Source: Acuticoccus sediminis (GTDB lineage Bacteria > Pseudomonadota > Alphaproteobacteria > Rhizobiales > Amorphaceae). From it: 64,000 bases of DNA. Below, in pieces: positions 11,295 to 20,328 of this stretch. The stretch lies in the NCBI RefSeq assembly GCF_003258595.1, contig NZ_QHHQ01000007.1, positions 1 through 64,000 of the forward strand, written 5' to 3'. The notes below the pieces were generated by a model. That model had not been told where the DNA came from, did not search any database, and saw only the letters and a program-made list of their open reading frames with translations. The stretch's first letter is position 1; every line of letters begins with the position of its first letter. The translations under genes were made by a program, and so were the position numbers.

Positions 11295-12140
11295 ATGGCA
11301 CGTCCCGCATACGAATCCCCCCTCGAGCGCGCGTGGCGGATCACCTACCTGGTGATCTGCGGCCTCATCTTCTTCTTTCTCGTCGCGCCGATCATCGTGA
11401 TCATCCCGCTGTCGTTCAACGCGACGCCGTACTTCACCTTCACGAAGGAGATGCTGTCGCTCGACCCGTCCGGCTACTCGACGCGGTGGTACGACAACCT
11501 CATCAACTCGGGCGAGTGGACGCGGTCGATCCAGAACTCGTTCTTCATCGCCACCATCTCGGCGATCATCGCGACGACGCTCGGCACGCTTGCCGCGCTG
11601 GGCCTCTCGCGGCGGGAGATGCCGGCGCGGGCGGCGATCACCGCCTTCCTGATCTCGCCGATGATCGTGCCGCTGATCATCACCGCGGCGGCCCTCTTCG
11701 CCTTCTACGCGCGGATCAACCTGTCGCAGACCTACTTCGCCATCATCATGAGCCACGTGGTGTTGGGCGCGCCGTTCGTGGTGATCACGGTGACGGCGGC
11801 GCTGTCGGGCTTCGACAACCAGCTCATCCGCGCCTCGCAGTCGCTCGGCGCGAACCAGACGACGACCTTCTTCAAGGTGATCCTGCCGCTGCTGACGCCG
11901 GGCATCGTGGCGGGCGCGCTCTTCGCCTTCATCACGTCGCTCGACGAGGTCGTCGTGGTTCTCTTCCTCGCCGGACCGAAGCAGGTGCCGATGACGGTGC
12001 AGATGTTCGGCAGCCTGCGCGAGGAGATCAGCCCGACCATCCTGGCGCTCGCCACCATCCTCGTCTGCCTCTCCATCCTGCTGCTGAGCTTCATGGAGAT
12101 GATGCGGCGCCGGACGGAGAAGATGCGCGCCGGGGGCTGA
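11295..12140 (+). CDS. ABC transporter permease, PotC-like
   Basis: Second membrane subunit of the importer. The 281-residue protein has six predicted helices, a normal length for PotC, and an EAA loop (NQLIRASQSLGANQTTTFFK) for the ATPase contact. The FNATPYFTFT segment after helix 1 resembles the region following the first helix in this family. Only four bases separate it from the upstream permease gene, so the two are surely cotranscribed and probably translationally coupled. The operon order is ATPase, binding protein, permease, permease. Confidence 0.93.
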   Translation: MARPAYESPLERAWRITYLVICGLIFFFLVAPIIVIIPLSFNATPYFTFTKEMLSLDPSGYSTRWYDNLINSGEWTRSIQNSFFIATISAIIATTLGTLAALGLSRREMPARAAITAFLISPMIVPLIITAAALFAFYARINLSQTYFAIIMSHVVLGAPFVVITVTAALSGFDNQLIRASQSLGANQTTTFFKVILPLLTPGIVAGALFAFITSLDEVVVVLFLAGPKQVPMTVQMFGSLREEISPTILALATILVCLSILLLSFMEMMRRRTEKMRAGG

Positions 12141-12183
12141 CCCGGCCGCTTCGCCGCACGCCCGGCTCGCCGCTGGCGCGCCG

Positions 12184-12936
12184 GTGCGAAAGCCTTATCT
12201 TCAGGGTGTGGCAAAGAACAACGACCATACTCCGGCCAGGACCGCCGATCAGGCACCGGCGGCCTCCAGCCGCGGCGAGATCGACGCCTTCCTGGCCCGC
12301 GCCAGCGCGACGGCGCCATCGACGGGAGGCGGGCGCGGCCGTCTGATCTTCGCGCTCGACGCGACGATGAGCCGGCAGCCCACCTGGGACCGTGCCTGCC
12401 ATATCCAGGCCGAGATGTTCGCCGAGGCCGCCTCGGTCGGCGGGCTCGACATGCAGCTCATCTATTTCCGCGGCTTCGGCGAGTGCCGGGCGTCGAAGTG
12501 GATCTCCGACGGCATCCGGCTCGGCGAGATGATGACGCGGATCGACTGCCGCGCCGGCCGCACGCAGATCTCGAAGGTGCTGGCGCGCGCGCTCGAGGAG
12601 ACGCGAAAGCAGCCCGTCCAGGCGCTCGTCTACGTCGGCGACGCGATGGAGGAGAACATCGACCTCCTCGGCGAGAGGGCGGGGCAGCTCGGGCTCTTGA
12701 AGGTGCCTATCTTCATCTTCCAGGAGCGCCGGGATCCGTCGGCGACGCGGGCGTTCGCGGAGATGGCGCGGCTCTCGAACGGTGCGCACCTCACCCTCGA
12801 CGGGGCGGCGAGCGCGGAGCTCGCCAAGCTGTTGAAGGCGGTCGCGGTCTACGCCGCGGGCGGCCGCAAGGCGCTCGCCGACCGCAGCGCCAGGGGAGAC
12901 GGAGGGGCGCGCCTTCTGCTGGAGAAGCTCTCGTGA
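12184..12936 (+). CDS. VWA domain-containing protein
   Basis: A 250-residue cytoplasmic protein with a von Willebrand type A fold. The strand RLIFALDATMS carries a MIDAS-like D59-x-T-x-S63, so metal binding is likely though the first Ser is Thr. The region VQALVYVGDAMEEN would be the fourth strand and metal site. The start is GTG. Its stop overlaps the start of the J-domain gene (GTGA), a sign of coupled translation. VWA proteins usually assemble or sense protein complexes; partner and pathway are unknown. It is separated by 43 bases from the transporter operon and could belong to it or have its own promoter. Confidence 0.85.
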   Translation: MRKPYLQGVAKNNDHTPARTADQAPAASSRGEIDAFLARASATAPSTGGGRGRLIFALDATMSRQPTWDRACHIQAEMFAEAASVGGLDMQLIYFRGFGECRASKWISDGIRLGEMMTRIDCRAGRTQISKVLARALEETRKQPVQALVYVGDAMEENIDLLGERAGQLGLLKVPIFIFQERRDPSATRAFAEMARLSNGAHLTLDGAASAELAKLLKAVAVYAAGGRKALADRSARGDGGARLLLEKLS

Positions 12937-13709
12937 TCGTCCTGCTTCTGCCGCTTCTTGTGGGGCTCGCGCTGTTCGGGGCGATGGTGCTCGGCGCGCG
13001 CTGGTTCGCCAACGCCAGCCCTCAGCTCCTCGCGCAGAAGATCCGCTCCGGCGGCAACGTCGGCCTCATCCTCGCCGGGCTCTTCCTGATGCTGCGCGGC
13101 CGCGTCGGGCTCGGGATCACGCTGATCGGCCTCGGCTTCGGCCGGCTGTCGGGGCAGGGGGCGTTCGCGGGAAACCCCTTCACCGGCGGATCGTTCGGCG
13201 GCTCCGCCCGCACGGGGAAGCGCTCGCGCCGGTCCGCGGGGACGGGCTCGAAGGTACGCACCGCCTCGCTGGAGGCGACGCTCGATCACGATTCGGGGGA
13301 CATGGACGCCGTCGTGATCAGCGGTCCGTTCACCGGGCGCGCCTTCTCGGCGATGGCGCTGCCGGAGCTCATGACGCTGCGGGCGGAATTCTCGCAGCGG
13401 AGCGAGGAGGACTCACGGCTCCTCGTGGAGGCATATCTCGACCGCCGGCAGCCCGGTTGGCGTGAAGACGCTGAGGCTGACGGCAACGGGCGGTCGAAGG
13501 GATCGCGCGGTCCTGGCCGCCCGAACGGCGGTGCCATGACCGAGCAGCAGGCCTACGAGGTGCTCGGTCTTCGGCCCGGTGCGTCCGAGGGCGAGATCCG
13601 CGCAGCGCACCGCCGCCTGATGAAACAGATGCATCCCGACCAGGGCGGGTCGAGTTTTCTGGCCGCCCAACTCAACGAGGCCAGGGACGTCCTTCTCGGA
13701 CGGAGTTGA
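12933..13709 (+). CDS. Membrane-anchored J-domain protein (TIM14/Pam18-like)
   Basis: A 258-residue protein with a hydrophobic N-terminus (about 1-25) and a second hydrophobic stretch (about 38-65), a basic Gly-rich linker, and a C-terminal J domain holding the HPD motif (H234-P-D) in KQMHPDQGGSSF. The HPD motif is what stimulates Hsp70 (DnaK) ATPase. The arrangement resembles mitochondrial Tim14 and its alphaproteobacterial relatives. The start GTG overlaps the stop of the VWA gene, so the two proteins are probably made together. It likely recruits DnaK to the membrane; the client is unknown. Confidence 0.85.
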   Translation: MIVLLLPLLVGLALFGAMVLGARWFANASPQLLAQKIRSGGNVGLILAGLFLMLRGRVGLGITLIGLGFGRLSGQGAFAGNPFTGGSFGGSARTGKRSRRSAGTGSKVRTASLEATLDHDSGDMDAVVISGPFTGRAFSAMALPELMTLRAEFSQRSEEDSRLLVEAYLDRRQPGWREDAEADGNGRSKGSRGPGRPNGGAMTEQQAYEVLGLRPGASEGEIRAAHRRLMKQMHPDQGGSSFLAAQLNEARDVLLGRS

Positions 13710-13735
13710 AACAACGCTCATCGCTCGGCTCACAA

Positions 13736-13757
13736 CTGGCGCGCATGGGCGCGCCAG
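13736..13757. terminator. Bidirectional stem-loop between the J-protein gene and dacA-like gene
   Basis: CTGGCGCGC and GCGCGCCAG form a perfect nine-base stem with loop ATGG, placed between two convergent genes (stops at 13709 and 13778). There is no U tract on either side. Confidence 0.5.
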
Positions 13758-13777
13758 TCATTGGGAGCGCCGGGGCG

Positions 13778-15565
13778 TTACATTGATACCGCCCAGCATG
13801 GCCGGTTATGGTTAGTGAAGAGTTTGCAAGCCGAAAGAGCTTCGGCTTCGGTGCCGAACCCGGCGAAGCGCGCGCGGTAAACCGTGCCGTTCGGGGTGGC
13901 CGTCGGTAGAGTTACCCGCACGCGCTGGGCCATAGCTGGCTCTGTGCGCTCGGCTTCCTCGAGGATGGTCTTCGCCGCCGATTCGCTGTTCACCGCTCCG
14001 AGCTGGATCTGCCACCCCTTCGGAATGGCCGAATCACGCGACGCGACGTTCTGATTCGCGGCCGTGTCGGTGAGCTGATTCGCGGCCGAGCGGGTCGGCT
14101 GGTGCGGGGCGACGGGGGCCTCGTTCACCGCGATCTCCATCCGGGTCCGGTTCTTCGGCGACCCCGGGTCGATCGGCGCACGGTCGCCGGCGGTCTGCGG
14201 CGCGGAGCCCATGGCGATGATCGTCAGCCCGCTCGTCGGCACCGTGCGGCGCGCGATGAGGGCCACCAGGTTGTCCTGGCCGGCGGAATTGGCCTCGCCG
14301 AACACCTCGAACGCGGCGCTGAAGCGGTGCGGACGGCCGGCGGACGGGCTCGGCACGATGGTCGGGTCGAGCGAGGCGACCTCCACCTCGGCGCCGGTGA
14401 CCGGCGCGGGGTCGTCGGGGAGCACGTTCTCGGAAATCGACGACGAGGAGGGGAGGGGGCCTGCGGACGGGGCCGGCGCGTCACCCTCGGAGCTGATCAC
14501 GGCCTGCAGCGCGTCGGTGGCCGTGCGCGGCGCGGCGTGGGCGATGGTGCCGGCGGCCTCGCGGGTCTGGGAGGCGAAGGCGAGGATCGTCTGGATGTCG
14601 TCGGACTGCGGCGTCTCCTCGCGCTCCTTGAGGCGCGACGCGAAGCGCACGGCGAGGGTCGGACGGACCTTCGGGATCGGCGGCGGGCCGTAGTCGCTCC
14701 AGGCCATGTACATGAGCTGGTCGCCGCGCTGCGCCTGCGGCAGGTACTTGGCGATGAGCTCGGCCATGTGGTTGTCGCGCGAGCGGCCGGTGCTGCCGCC
14801 CATCACCACGGCGACGAGCTGACGCCCGTCCCGGCGCACGGACGTCACGAGGTTGAAGCCGGAGGCGTTGATATAGCCGGTCTTGATGCCGTCGACGCCC
14901 TCGACCCGGCCGAGCAGGCGGTTGTGGTTGGCGTAGCGCCGCTTGCCGTACTCGAACACCCGAGTCTGGAACACGCCGTAGTACTGCGGGAAGTCGCGCT
15001 GGATGGCGATGCCGAGCTTGGCCATGTCGCGCGCGGTCGTCTTGTTGTTCGGGTCGGGCAGGCCGGAGGGGGTCGTGAAGGTCGTGTGCTTCATGCCGAG
15101 ACGGTGGGCGGTCTTGGTCATGCGCGCGGTGAAGGCCGGCACGGAGCCGGAGATGTTCTCCGCGACCATCGCCGCGACGTCGTTCGCCGACTTCGTCACC
15201 AGGGCCTTGATGGCGTCGCGCATCGCCATCGTCCCGCCCGGCCGGATGCCGATCTTGGACGGAGGCTGGGACGCGGCGTACTTCGACATCGTCAGGTCCG
15301 TGTCGAGCGTCATCCGGCCGGCGGAGAGCTCTTCGAACACGACGTAGAGCGTCATGATCTTGGTGAGGGAGGCCGGGTACCGCATCTCGTCGGCGCGGTC
15401 GGCGTAAAGGTCCTTTCCGCTGATCACGTCGATGACGAGGCCAGCATACTTTGGGTTCGCGGCGGCCGCTGGCGCGACAGCCACGAGCAACGGGAGAAGG
15501 ACGCTTAGGGCTCTGGTCAGCCAGAGCACGGAAGCGCTGCGGCGACGGGGGCTTGAGGCGTGCAT
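13778..15565 (-). CDS. D-alanyl-D-alanine carboxypeptidase (peptidase S11) with C-terminal SPOR domain
   Basis: Periplasmic penicillin-binding protein that removes the terminal D-Ala from peptidoglycan stem peptides. The 595-residue protein has a signal peptide (about 1-36), then all three catalytic motifs: S66-L-T-K69, S126-A-N128 and K228-T-G230. A long Ser/Pro/Ala-rich linker follows, then a SPOR domain (about 517-595, starting GWQIQLGAV), which in other proteins binds denuded glycan at the division septum. This suggests recruitment to the septum. It lacks an obvious C-terminal amphipathic anchor, and the SPOR domain may replace it. It is monocistronic and divergent from the gene at 15794. 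Confidence 0.93.
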   Translation of the reverse strand: MHASSPRRRSASVLWLTRALSVLLPLLVAVAPAAAANPKYAGLVIDVISGKDLYADRADEMRYPASLTKIMTLYVVFEELSAGRMTLDTDLTMSKYAASQPPSKIGIRPGGTMAMRDAIKALVTKSANDVAAMVAENISGSVPAFTARMTKTAHRLGMKHTTFTTPSGLPDPNNKTTARDMAKLGIAIQRDFPQYYGVFQTRVFEYGKRRYANHNRLLGRVEGVDGIKTGYINASGFNLVTSVRRDGRQLVAVVMGGSTGRSRDNHMAELIAKYLPQAQRGDQLMYMAWSDYGPPPIPKVRPTLAVRFASRLKEREETPQSDDIQTILAFASQTREAAGTIAHAAPRTATDALQAVISSEGDAPAPSAGPLPSSSSISENVLPDDPAPVTGAEVEVASLDPTIVPSPSAGRPHRFSAAFEVFGEANSAGQDNLVALIARRTVPTSGLTIIAMGSAPQTAGDRAPIDPGSPKNRTRMEIAVNEAPVAPHQPTRSAANQLTDTAANQNVASRDSAIPKGWQIQLGAVNSESAAKTILEEAERTEPAMAQRVRVTLPTATPNGTVYRARFAGFGTEAEALSACKLFTNHNRPCWAVSM

Positions 15566-15793
15566 ACGGTCCTTCGGCGCTCCGGCAGCGGATACCCGCT
15601 TTCAGGCCGGTCGGTTACGAGACAACACGCACCGCACTGCACACGTTAGGAGGTTACTTGCGGCTGAACCGACACGGTTAATACGGATATACCGACAAGG
15701 TCTGGATTGAAGCTTGCGAGGCAGCAAGCGCCGGAACGGCCCGAGACCCGGGCGCTCAACACATATTTCCCCACAGTGAGGAGATTTTGCAAC

Positions 15794-16738
15794 ATGCAGG
15801 CCGCACTCGACGACGAGCCCCGCGCCGCGCGCACCGTGCCGGGCCCGGCAAGCGCGGCGGAAATCGCGGAGGCCCGCGCCGCCGCCGTTTCGGTCCGGCC
15901 GGACCTGAGGCGCGCGACCGCCGAGGTGCAGGCCGTCGGCTGGGACTGTCTCGGGCTCCGTTTGGGCGACGCGATGTTCAAATTTCCCCGCACCGAGGCC
16001 GCTGCATGGCGGCTCTGCGGCGAGCCGGCACGGCTCGCGCTGGCGCGGCGTCATCTCGCCACACCGCGCATTCCGGACATGACTGTCCACAGGGCGCCGA
16101 GGCTGTTCTCGGAGCATCCGTACCTGGAGGGCGCGCTGGTCGACCCCGCGACCTACCATGCGATGCCGGAGACGGCGCGTGACCGGCTCGCCGACGAGGT
16201 CGCGGCCGTCTACGTCGCCCTCCACCGGATCCCCGTCGCCGAGGTGGAGGAGGCGGGGATCGGACGCGTCGCGGCGTGGCCGTCGGCCGAAAGGTTGTTC
16301 GACGCGGCCGCGCGGGTGCTCGACCCGCCGCTGCTGGCCTCCGTCGGCGCAACGCTGGGCCGCGTTTCCGTCAGCCTTCCCGACACCATGGTGTTCGGAC
16401 ACTTCGACACGCACGGCTGGAACATGGCGTGTGATACGGCCACCGGCCGGCTCGACGGGCTGTTCGACTTCGGCGACGCCGGGCTCGGGCCGCGTCACAC
16501 GGACCTCTCCTACCCGTCTTTCGTCTCGCCGGATCTGACCCTTAGGGTCCTGAGGCGCTACGAGGCGCGGGGTGGGCGGCCGGTCGACGTGGACCATGTG
16601 ATGGACCTCCACACGGTGCTGAGGGTGGTCGAGGTCGTGAAGGCTGGCGAGCGGCCGGCGCCGTTCGTATGGGCGTTGACGGATTGGTTGGCTGCGCTCG
16701 ATCGTAGTCGATCAGAAGGTGAATTTGGGGCGGGCTAA
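15794..16738 (+). CDS. Aminoglycoside phosphotransferase (APH)-fold family protein
   Basis: A 314-residue protein with the small-molecule kinase signature: H203-x-D205-x4-N210 (GHFDTHGWN) as catalytic loop and D225-F-G-D (LFDFGDAG) as metal-binding motif. The N-lobe contains MFKFPR, where the Lys would be the ATP-contact residue. The family includes antibiotic, choline and homoserine kinases, so the substrate is unknown; I would not call it a resistance gene. I chose the ATG at 15794 because GAGGAG lies ten bases upstream. It is divergent from the carboxypeptidase gene and ends about 200 bases before clpS. Confidence 0.8.
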   Translation: MQAALDDEPRAARTVPGPASAAEIAEARAAAVSVRPDLRRATAEVQAVGWDCLGLRLGDAMFKFPRTEAAAWRLCGEPARLALARRHLATPRIPDMTVHRAPRLFSEHPYLEGALVDPATYHAMPETARDRLADEVAAVYVALHRIPVAEVEEAGIGRVAAWPSAERLFDAAARVLDPPLLASVGATLGRVSVSLPDTMVFGHFDTHGWNMACDTATGRLDGLFDFGDAGLGPRHTDLSYPSFVSPDLTLRVLRRYEARGGRPVDVDHVMDLHTVLRVVEVVKAGERPAPFVWALTDWLAALDRSRSEGEFGAG

Positions 16739-16934
16739 CGCGTTGGTATGGCGGGGTGGCTTGTCCCTAGAAGATTGGATTCCCATGTTGGGTCATGTCG
16801 GCGTCGGCCTCTTGCCAAGCAGTCTGTTGAGATTACCATCGCCCGGAGGCGCCAGAATCTCCCGATGGACTGAGCCGGTATCATCGCTAGGTATCGGCTT
16901 GCGCGATGTTCTTCGACGTTTCAGGATGGCGACT

Positions 16935-17372
16935 ATGACGAGGGGACCGGATCGTACGGCACCGAGGCGGATGACGAAGGCGTTTGCGCGCCTGTCTGCA
17001 TCGCCTTTCGGCCCCGGTCCGGCGGCCTCGGGCAAGGACGAGGGCGATACTGGGGACGACGGCGGTGACGGGACCGATCCCGGCACGCTGGTCATCACCC
17101 GGCCGAAGCCGAAGACGAAGCGCCCAAACATGTACCGGGTGCTTCTTTTAAACGACGACTACACCCCGATGGAGTTCGTCGTACACGTTCTGGAACGCTT
17201 CTTCCAAAAGAACCGTGAAGAAGCGACCAGAGTTATGTTGCATGTTCATCACCACGGCGTCGGCGAGTGCGGCGTTTATACCTACGAGGTCGCCGAGACA
17301 AAGGTGACGCAGGTGATGGACTTTGCTCGAAAGCATCAGCATCCTCTCCAATGTGTGATGGAGAAGAAGTGA
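16935..17372 (+). CDS. clpS: ATP-dependent Clp protease adaptor ClpS
   Basis: Adaptor that delivers N-degron substrates to ClpA-ClpP. The core from about residue 60 contains the classical [17 protein letters not shown] stretch, with the two Asp of NDD that bind the substrate alpha-amino group, and [20 protein letters not shown] chose ATG 16935 because AGGA lies eight bases upstream. That gives 145 residues with an acidic, Gly-rich disordered N-terminal tail, which in ClpS inserts into the ClpA pore. ATG 16926 and 16971 are alternatives. It precedes clpA by nine bases, with the clpA ribosome site overlapping its stop codon. Confidence 0.93.
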   Translation: MTRGPDRTAPRRMTKAFARLSASPFGPGPAASGKDEGDTGDDGGDGTDPGTLVITRPKPKTKRPNMYRVLLLNDDYTPMEFVVHVLERFFQKNREEATRVMLHVHHHGVGECGVYTYEVAETKVTQVMDFARKHQHPLQCVMEKK

Positions 17373-17381
17373 GGAGCGACC

Positions 17382-19766
17382 GTGCCGTCATTCTCCCGAA
17401 GCCTTGAAAAGGCGCTGCACCAAGCGCTCGCTGCAGCCAACGAACGCCGCCAGGAATACGCGACGCTCGAACACCTCCTCCTCGCTCTCGTCGACGATCA
17501 GGACGCGGCCTCCGTCATGAAGGCCTGCAATGTCGATCTGGACCGGCTCCGCCGGGACCTCAGCGACTACATCGATACGGAGCTAGACAACCTAGTCGTC
17601 GATGGTGACGACGATTCCAAACCCACGGCCTCATTCCAGCGCGTGATCCAGCGCGCGGTCATCCACGTTCAGTCTTCCGGCCGAGAGGAAGTGACGGGTG
17701 CGAACGTGCTCGTCGCGATCTTCGCCGAACGCGAAAGCCACGCGGCATACTTCCTGCAGGAGCAGGAGATGACGCGCTACGACGCTGTCAACTATATCAG
17801 CCACGGCATCGCAAAGCGCGCTGGCGCCGGTGCCGAGCGCACCCGCGAGGCCGAAGAAGATATGCCGCAGGACGAAGCTGCGGGCCCGAAGCGGAAGACC
17901 GACGCGCTGGAGGCCTACTGCATAAATCTGAACGAGAAAGCCCGGAAGGGTAAGGTCGATCCGCTGATCGGCCGGGACCAGGAGGTGCGCCGCACCATCC
18001 AGGTCCTCTGCCGCCGGCAGAAGAACAACCCCCTGTTCGTTGGCGACCCGGGCGTCGGCAAGACGGCCATCGCCGAGGGCCTCGCCAAGCGGATCGTCGA
18101 GGGCGAAGTGCCGGAAGTGCTCGCCGAGTCCACCATCTTCGCGCTCGACATGGGCGCGCTGCTGGCCGGCACGCGCTATCGCGGCGACTTCGAGGAGCGG
18201 CTGAAGCAGGTCGTCAAGGAGATCGAGGAGTATCCCGGCGCCATCATGTTCATCGACGAGATCCACACCGTCATCGGTGCGGGCGCGACGTCGGGCGGCG
18301 CGATGGATGCTTCCAACCTCCTGAAGCCCGCGCTCTCGTCGGGCGCGATCAAGTGCATCGGGTCGACCACCTACAAGGAGTACCGTCAGTTCTTCGAGAA
18401 GGACCGCGCCCTGGTGCGTCGCTTCCAGAAGATCGACGTGCCCGAGCCGAACGTCGAGGACGCGATCGAGATCCTCAAGGGCCTGAAGCCGCGGTACGAG
18501 GAATTCCACGGCCTCAAGTACACCAACGAGGCGATCAAGTCGGCTGTCGAGCTCTCGCATCGCTACATCAACGACCGCAAGCTTCCCGACAAGGCGATCG
18601 ACGTCATCGACGAGACCGGCGCGTCGCAGATGCTGCTGGCGGAGAACAAGCGCCGCAAGCAGGTCGACGTGAAGGAGATCGAGGCGACCGTCGCGACGAT
18701 GGCCCGCATTCCGCCGAAGTCCGTCTCCAAGGACGACGCGGAGGTTCTGCGCACCATCGAGACGAACCTGAAGCGGGTCGTCTACGGTCAGGACGGGGCG
18801 ATCGAGACGCTGTCGTCGGCGATCAAGCTGTCCCGCGCCGGCCTGCGCGAGCCCAACAAGCCGATCGGCTCCTACCTCTTCTCCGGCCCCACGGGCGTCG
18901 GTAAGACCGAGGTGGCCCGCCAGCTCGCCGAGCTGATGGGCGTGGAGCTCCTGCGCTTCGACATGTCGGAGTACATGGAGCGCCACACGGTGAGCCGCCT
19001 GATCGGCGCGCCTCCGGGCTATGTCGGGTTCGACCAGGGCGGCCTGCTGACCGACGGCGTCGACCAGCACCCGCACTGCGTCCTGCTGCTGGACGAGATC
19101 GAGAAGGCCCATCCGGACCTCTTCAACATTCTCCTGCAGGTGATGGACCACGGCAAGCTGACCGACCACAACGGCAAGAAGGTCGACTTCCGCAACGTCA
19201 TCATCATCATGACGACGAACGCGGGCGCGGCCGACATGGCCAAGGCGCCGATCGGCTTCAACCGCGCACGCCGCGCGGGCGAGGACCAGGAGGCGATCAA
19301 CCGCCTGTTCACGCCGGAGTTCCGCAACCGGCTCGACGCCATCGTGCCCTTCTCGCCGCTGCCGGCGGACGTCGTGCACCGCGTGGTCGAGAAGTTCGTC
19401 ATGCAGCTCGAGGCGCAGCTCGCGGACCGCAACGTCACCTTCGAACTGTCGGAGGACGCCGTCGCGCTGCTGGCCGAGGAAGGCTACGACGAGAAGATGG
19501 GCGCCCGCCCGCTCGGCCGCGTCATCCAGGAGCAGATCAAGCGGCCGCTGGCCGACGCGGTCCTGTTCGGCGAGCTGAAGAAGGGCGGCACGGTCAAGGT
19601 CACGGTGACCGAGGACGAGGACGGCAAGAAGAAGCTGTCCCTCGAGGCGATCGCCGACCCGAACGCGCCGGAGACCGACATCGACGACGAGGACGAGACC
19701 TCCGATCCGGAGGCGACCTCGGGCCCGGGCTCGTCGGGCATCCCCCGCGTCCCGCTCTCCGGCTGA
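17382..19766 (+). CDS. clpA: ATP-dependent Clp protease ATP-binding subunit ClpA
   Basis: Hexameric AAA+ unfoldase that feeds substrates to ClpP. The 794-residue protein has the Clp N domain (1-145), where ClpS docks, AAA+ module 1 with GDPGVGKT near residue 222, and module 2 with GPTGVGKT near 506. There is no ClpB-type middle coiled coil, which supports ClpA over ClpB. An acidic tail follows the second module. The start is GTG, with GAGGAG five bases upstream, overlapping the clpS stop. This clpS-clpA pair is the standard alphaproteobacterial arrangement. A strong intrinsic terminator follows. Confidence 0.97.
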   Translation: MPSFSRSLEKALHQALAAANERRQEYATLEHLLLALVDDQDAASVMKACNVDLDRLRRDLSDYIDTELDNLVVDGDDDSKPTASFQRVIQRAVIHVQSSGREEVTGANVLVAIFAERESHAAYFLQEQEMTRYDAVNYISHGIAKRAGAGAERTREAEEDMPQDEAAGPKRKTDALEAYCINLNEKARKGKVDPLIGRDQEVRRTIQVLCRRQKNNPLFVGDPGVGKTAIAEGLAKRIVEGEVPEVLAESTIFALDMGALLAGTRYRGDFEERLKQVVKEIEEYPGAIMFIDEIHTVIGAGATSGGAMDASNLLKPALSSGAIKCIGSTTYKEYRQFFEKDRALVRRFQKIDVPEPNVEDAIEILKGLKPRYEEFHGLKYTNEAIKSAVELSHRYINDRKLPDKAIDVIDETGASQMLLAENKRRKQVDVKEIEATVATMARIPPKSVSKDDAEVLRTIETNLKRVVYGQDGAIETLSSAIKLSRAGLREPNKPIGSYLFSGPTGVGKTEVARQLAELMGVELLRFDMSEYMERHTVSRLIGAPPGYVGFDQGGLLTDGVDQHPHCVLLLDEIEKAHPDLFNILLQVMDHGKLTDHNGKKVDFRNVIIIMTTNAGAADMAKAPIGFNRARRAGEDQEAINRLFTPEFRNRLDAIVPFSPLPADVVHRVVEKFVMQLEAQLADRNVTFELSEDAVALLAEEGYDEKMGARPLGRVIQEQIKRPLADAVLFGELKKGGTVKVTVTEDEDGKKKLSLEAIADPNAPETDIDDEDETSDPEATSGPGSSGIPRVPLSG

Positions 19767-19811
19767 CGCGGGCCCCGACACCAGCCGCTCGGCTCGGCCA
19801 AAGCGAAACAG

Positions 19812-19845
19812 AAGCGCCCCGCCCCACGGCGGGGCGCTTTTTTTG
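19812..19845 (+). terminator. Intrinsic terminator of clpS-clpA
   Basis: A twelve-base perfect stem AAGCGCCCCGCC / GGCGGGGCGCTT with loop CCAC is followed by a run of seven T. It lies about 45 bases after the clpA stop. This is one of the two clearest terminators in the window. Confidence 0.9.
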
Positions 19846-20328
19846 TCCGCCGCCTTCCGTGCGCGGCTTGTCTCGCGGTGCGGGCGTATACCCCTCCGTC
19901 AATGGGCGGGTGCCGGGCGCGATCCCTTGCACGACCGGCCCCGAGCCCGCGGTCCTGCCGGTCACGCCACGGCAGTGGGCGACCGGGAGGCGCACGCCGC
20001 GGCCGTTCGGACACTGCACCTTGGTCGCGTAAATTGCGCCGGCACGAAACTAAATACGGCCCAGGGGTATTGTCACAGGACGGCTCCGACCAACAACGGA
20101 AGCCTGAGACGCGCGCAATCTGCGACCGGATGTCCCGCACCGCGAGGACCTGCGTTCACGGACCGGACGCCTCGATCCCCATGCCCGGAGGCGCGTCCTC
20201 CGTCGGATCGGCCGTGTCCCCGCCAGCCCGATCCCCAGTGTGGATCGACCTTCGCGATGGCCTGGTCCGTGTCGCCGGCAGGATCGTGCCGCGACCGACA
20301 TTACGACGTGCCACAATTGGGAGAGTCC
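19846..20328. other. Intergenic region upstream of the BCCT transporter gene
   Basis: About 480 bases without a convincing gene. The reading frame of the transporter is open upstream through this region, but the extra translation is Arg/Pro-rich and unlike transporter N-termini, so I treat it as non-coding. The stretch 20030-20080 is relatively A+T-rich and is where I would look for the promoter. No operator was recognised. Confidence 0.5.

Noticed and set aside
12483-12932. Upstream extension of the J-protein frame
   Set aside because: It overlaps the VWA gene in another frame and looks like a shadow. GTG 12933 overlapping the VWA stop is the natural start.
15794-16738. Antibiotic resistance gene
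   Set aside because: Only the general APH fold is visible. The family has many metabolic kinases, and no close match to a known resistance enzyme was recognised.
17631-19781. A 716-codon open frame on the minus strand
   Set aside because: It is a shadow of clpA, with low-complexity translation and no start signals.
19843-20328. N-terminal extension of the BCCT transporter by 162 residues
   Set aside because: The extension is Arg/Pro-rich with no ribosome binding site, while ATG 20329 has GGGAGAG at good spacing and gives a normal N-terminus.
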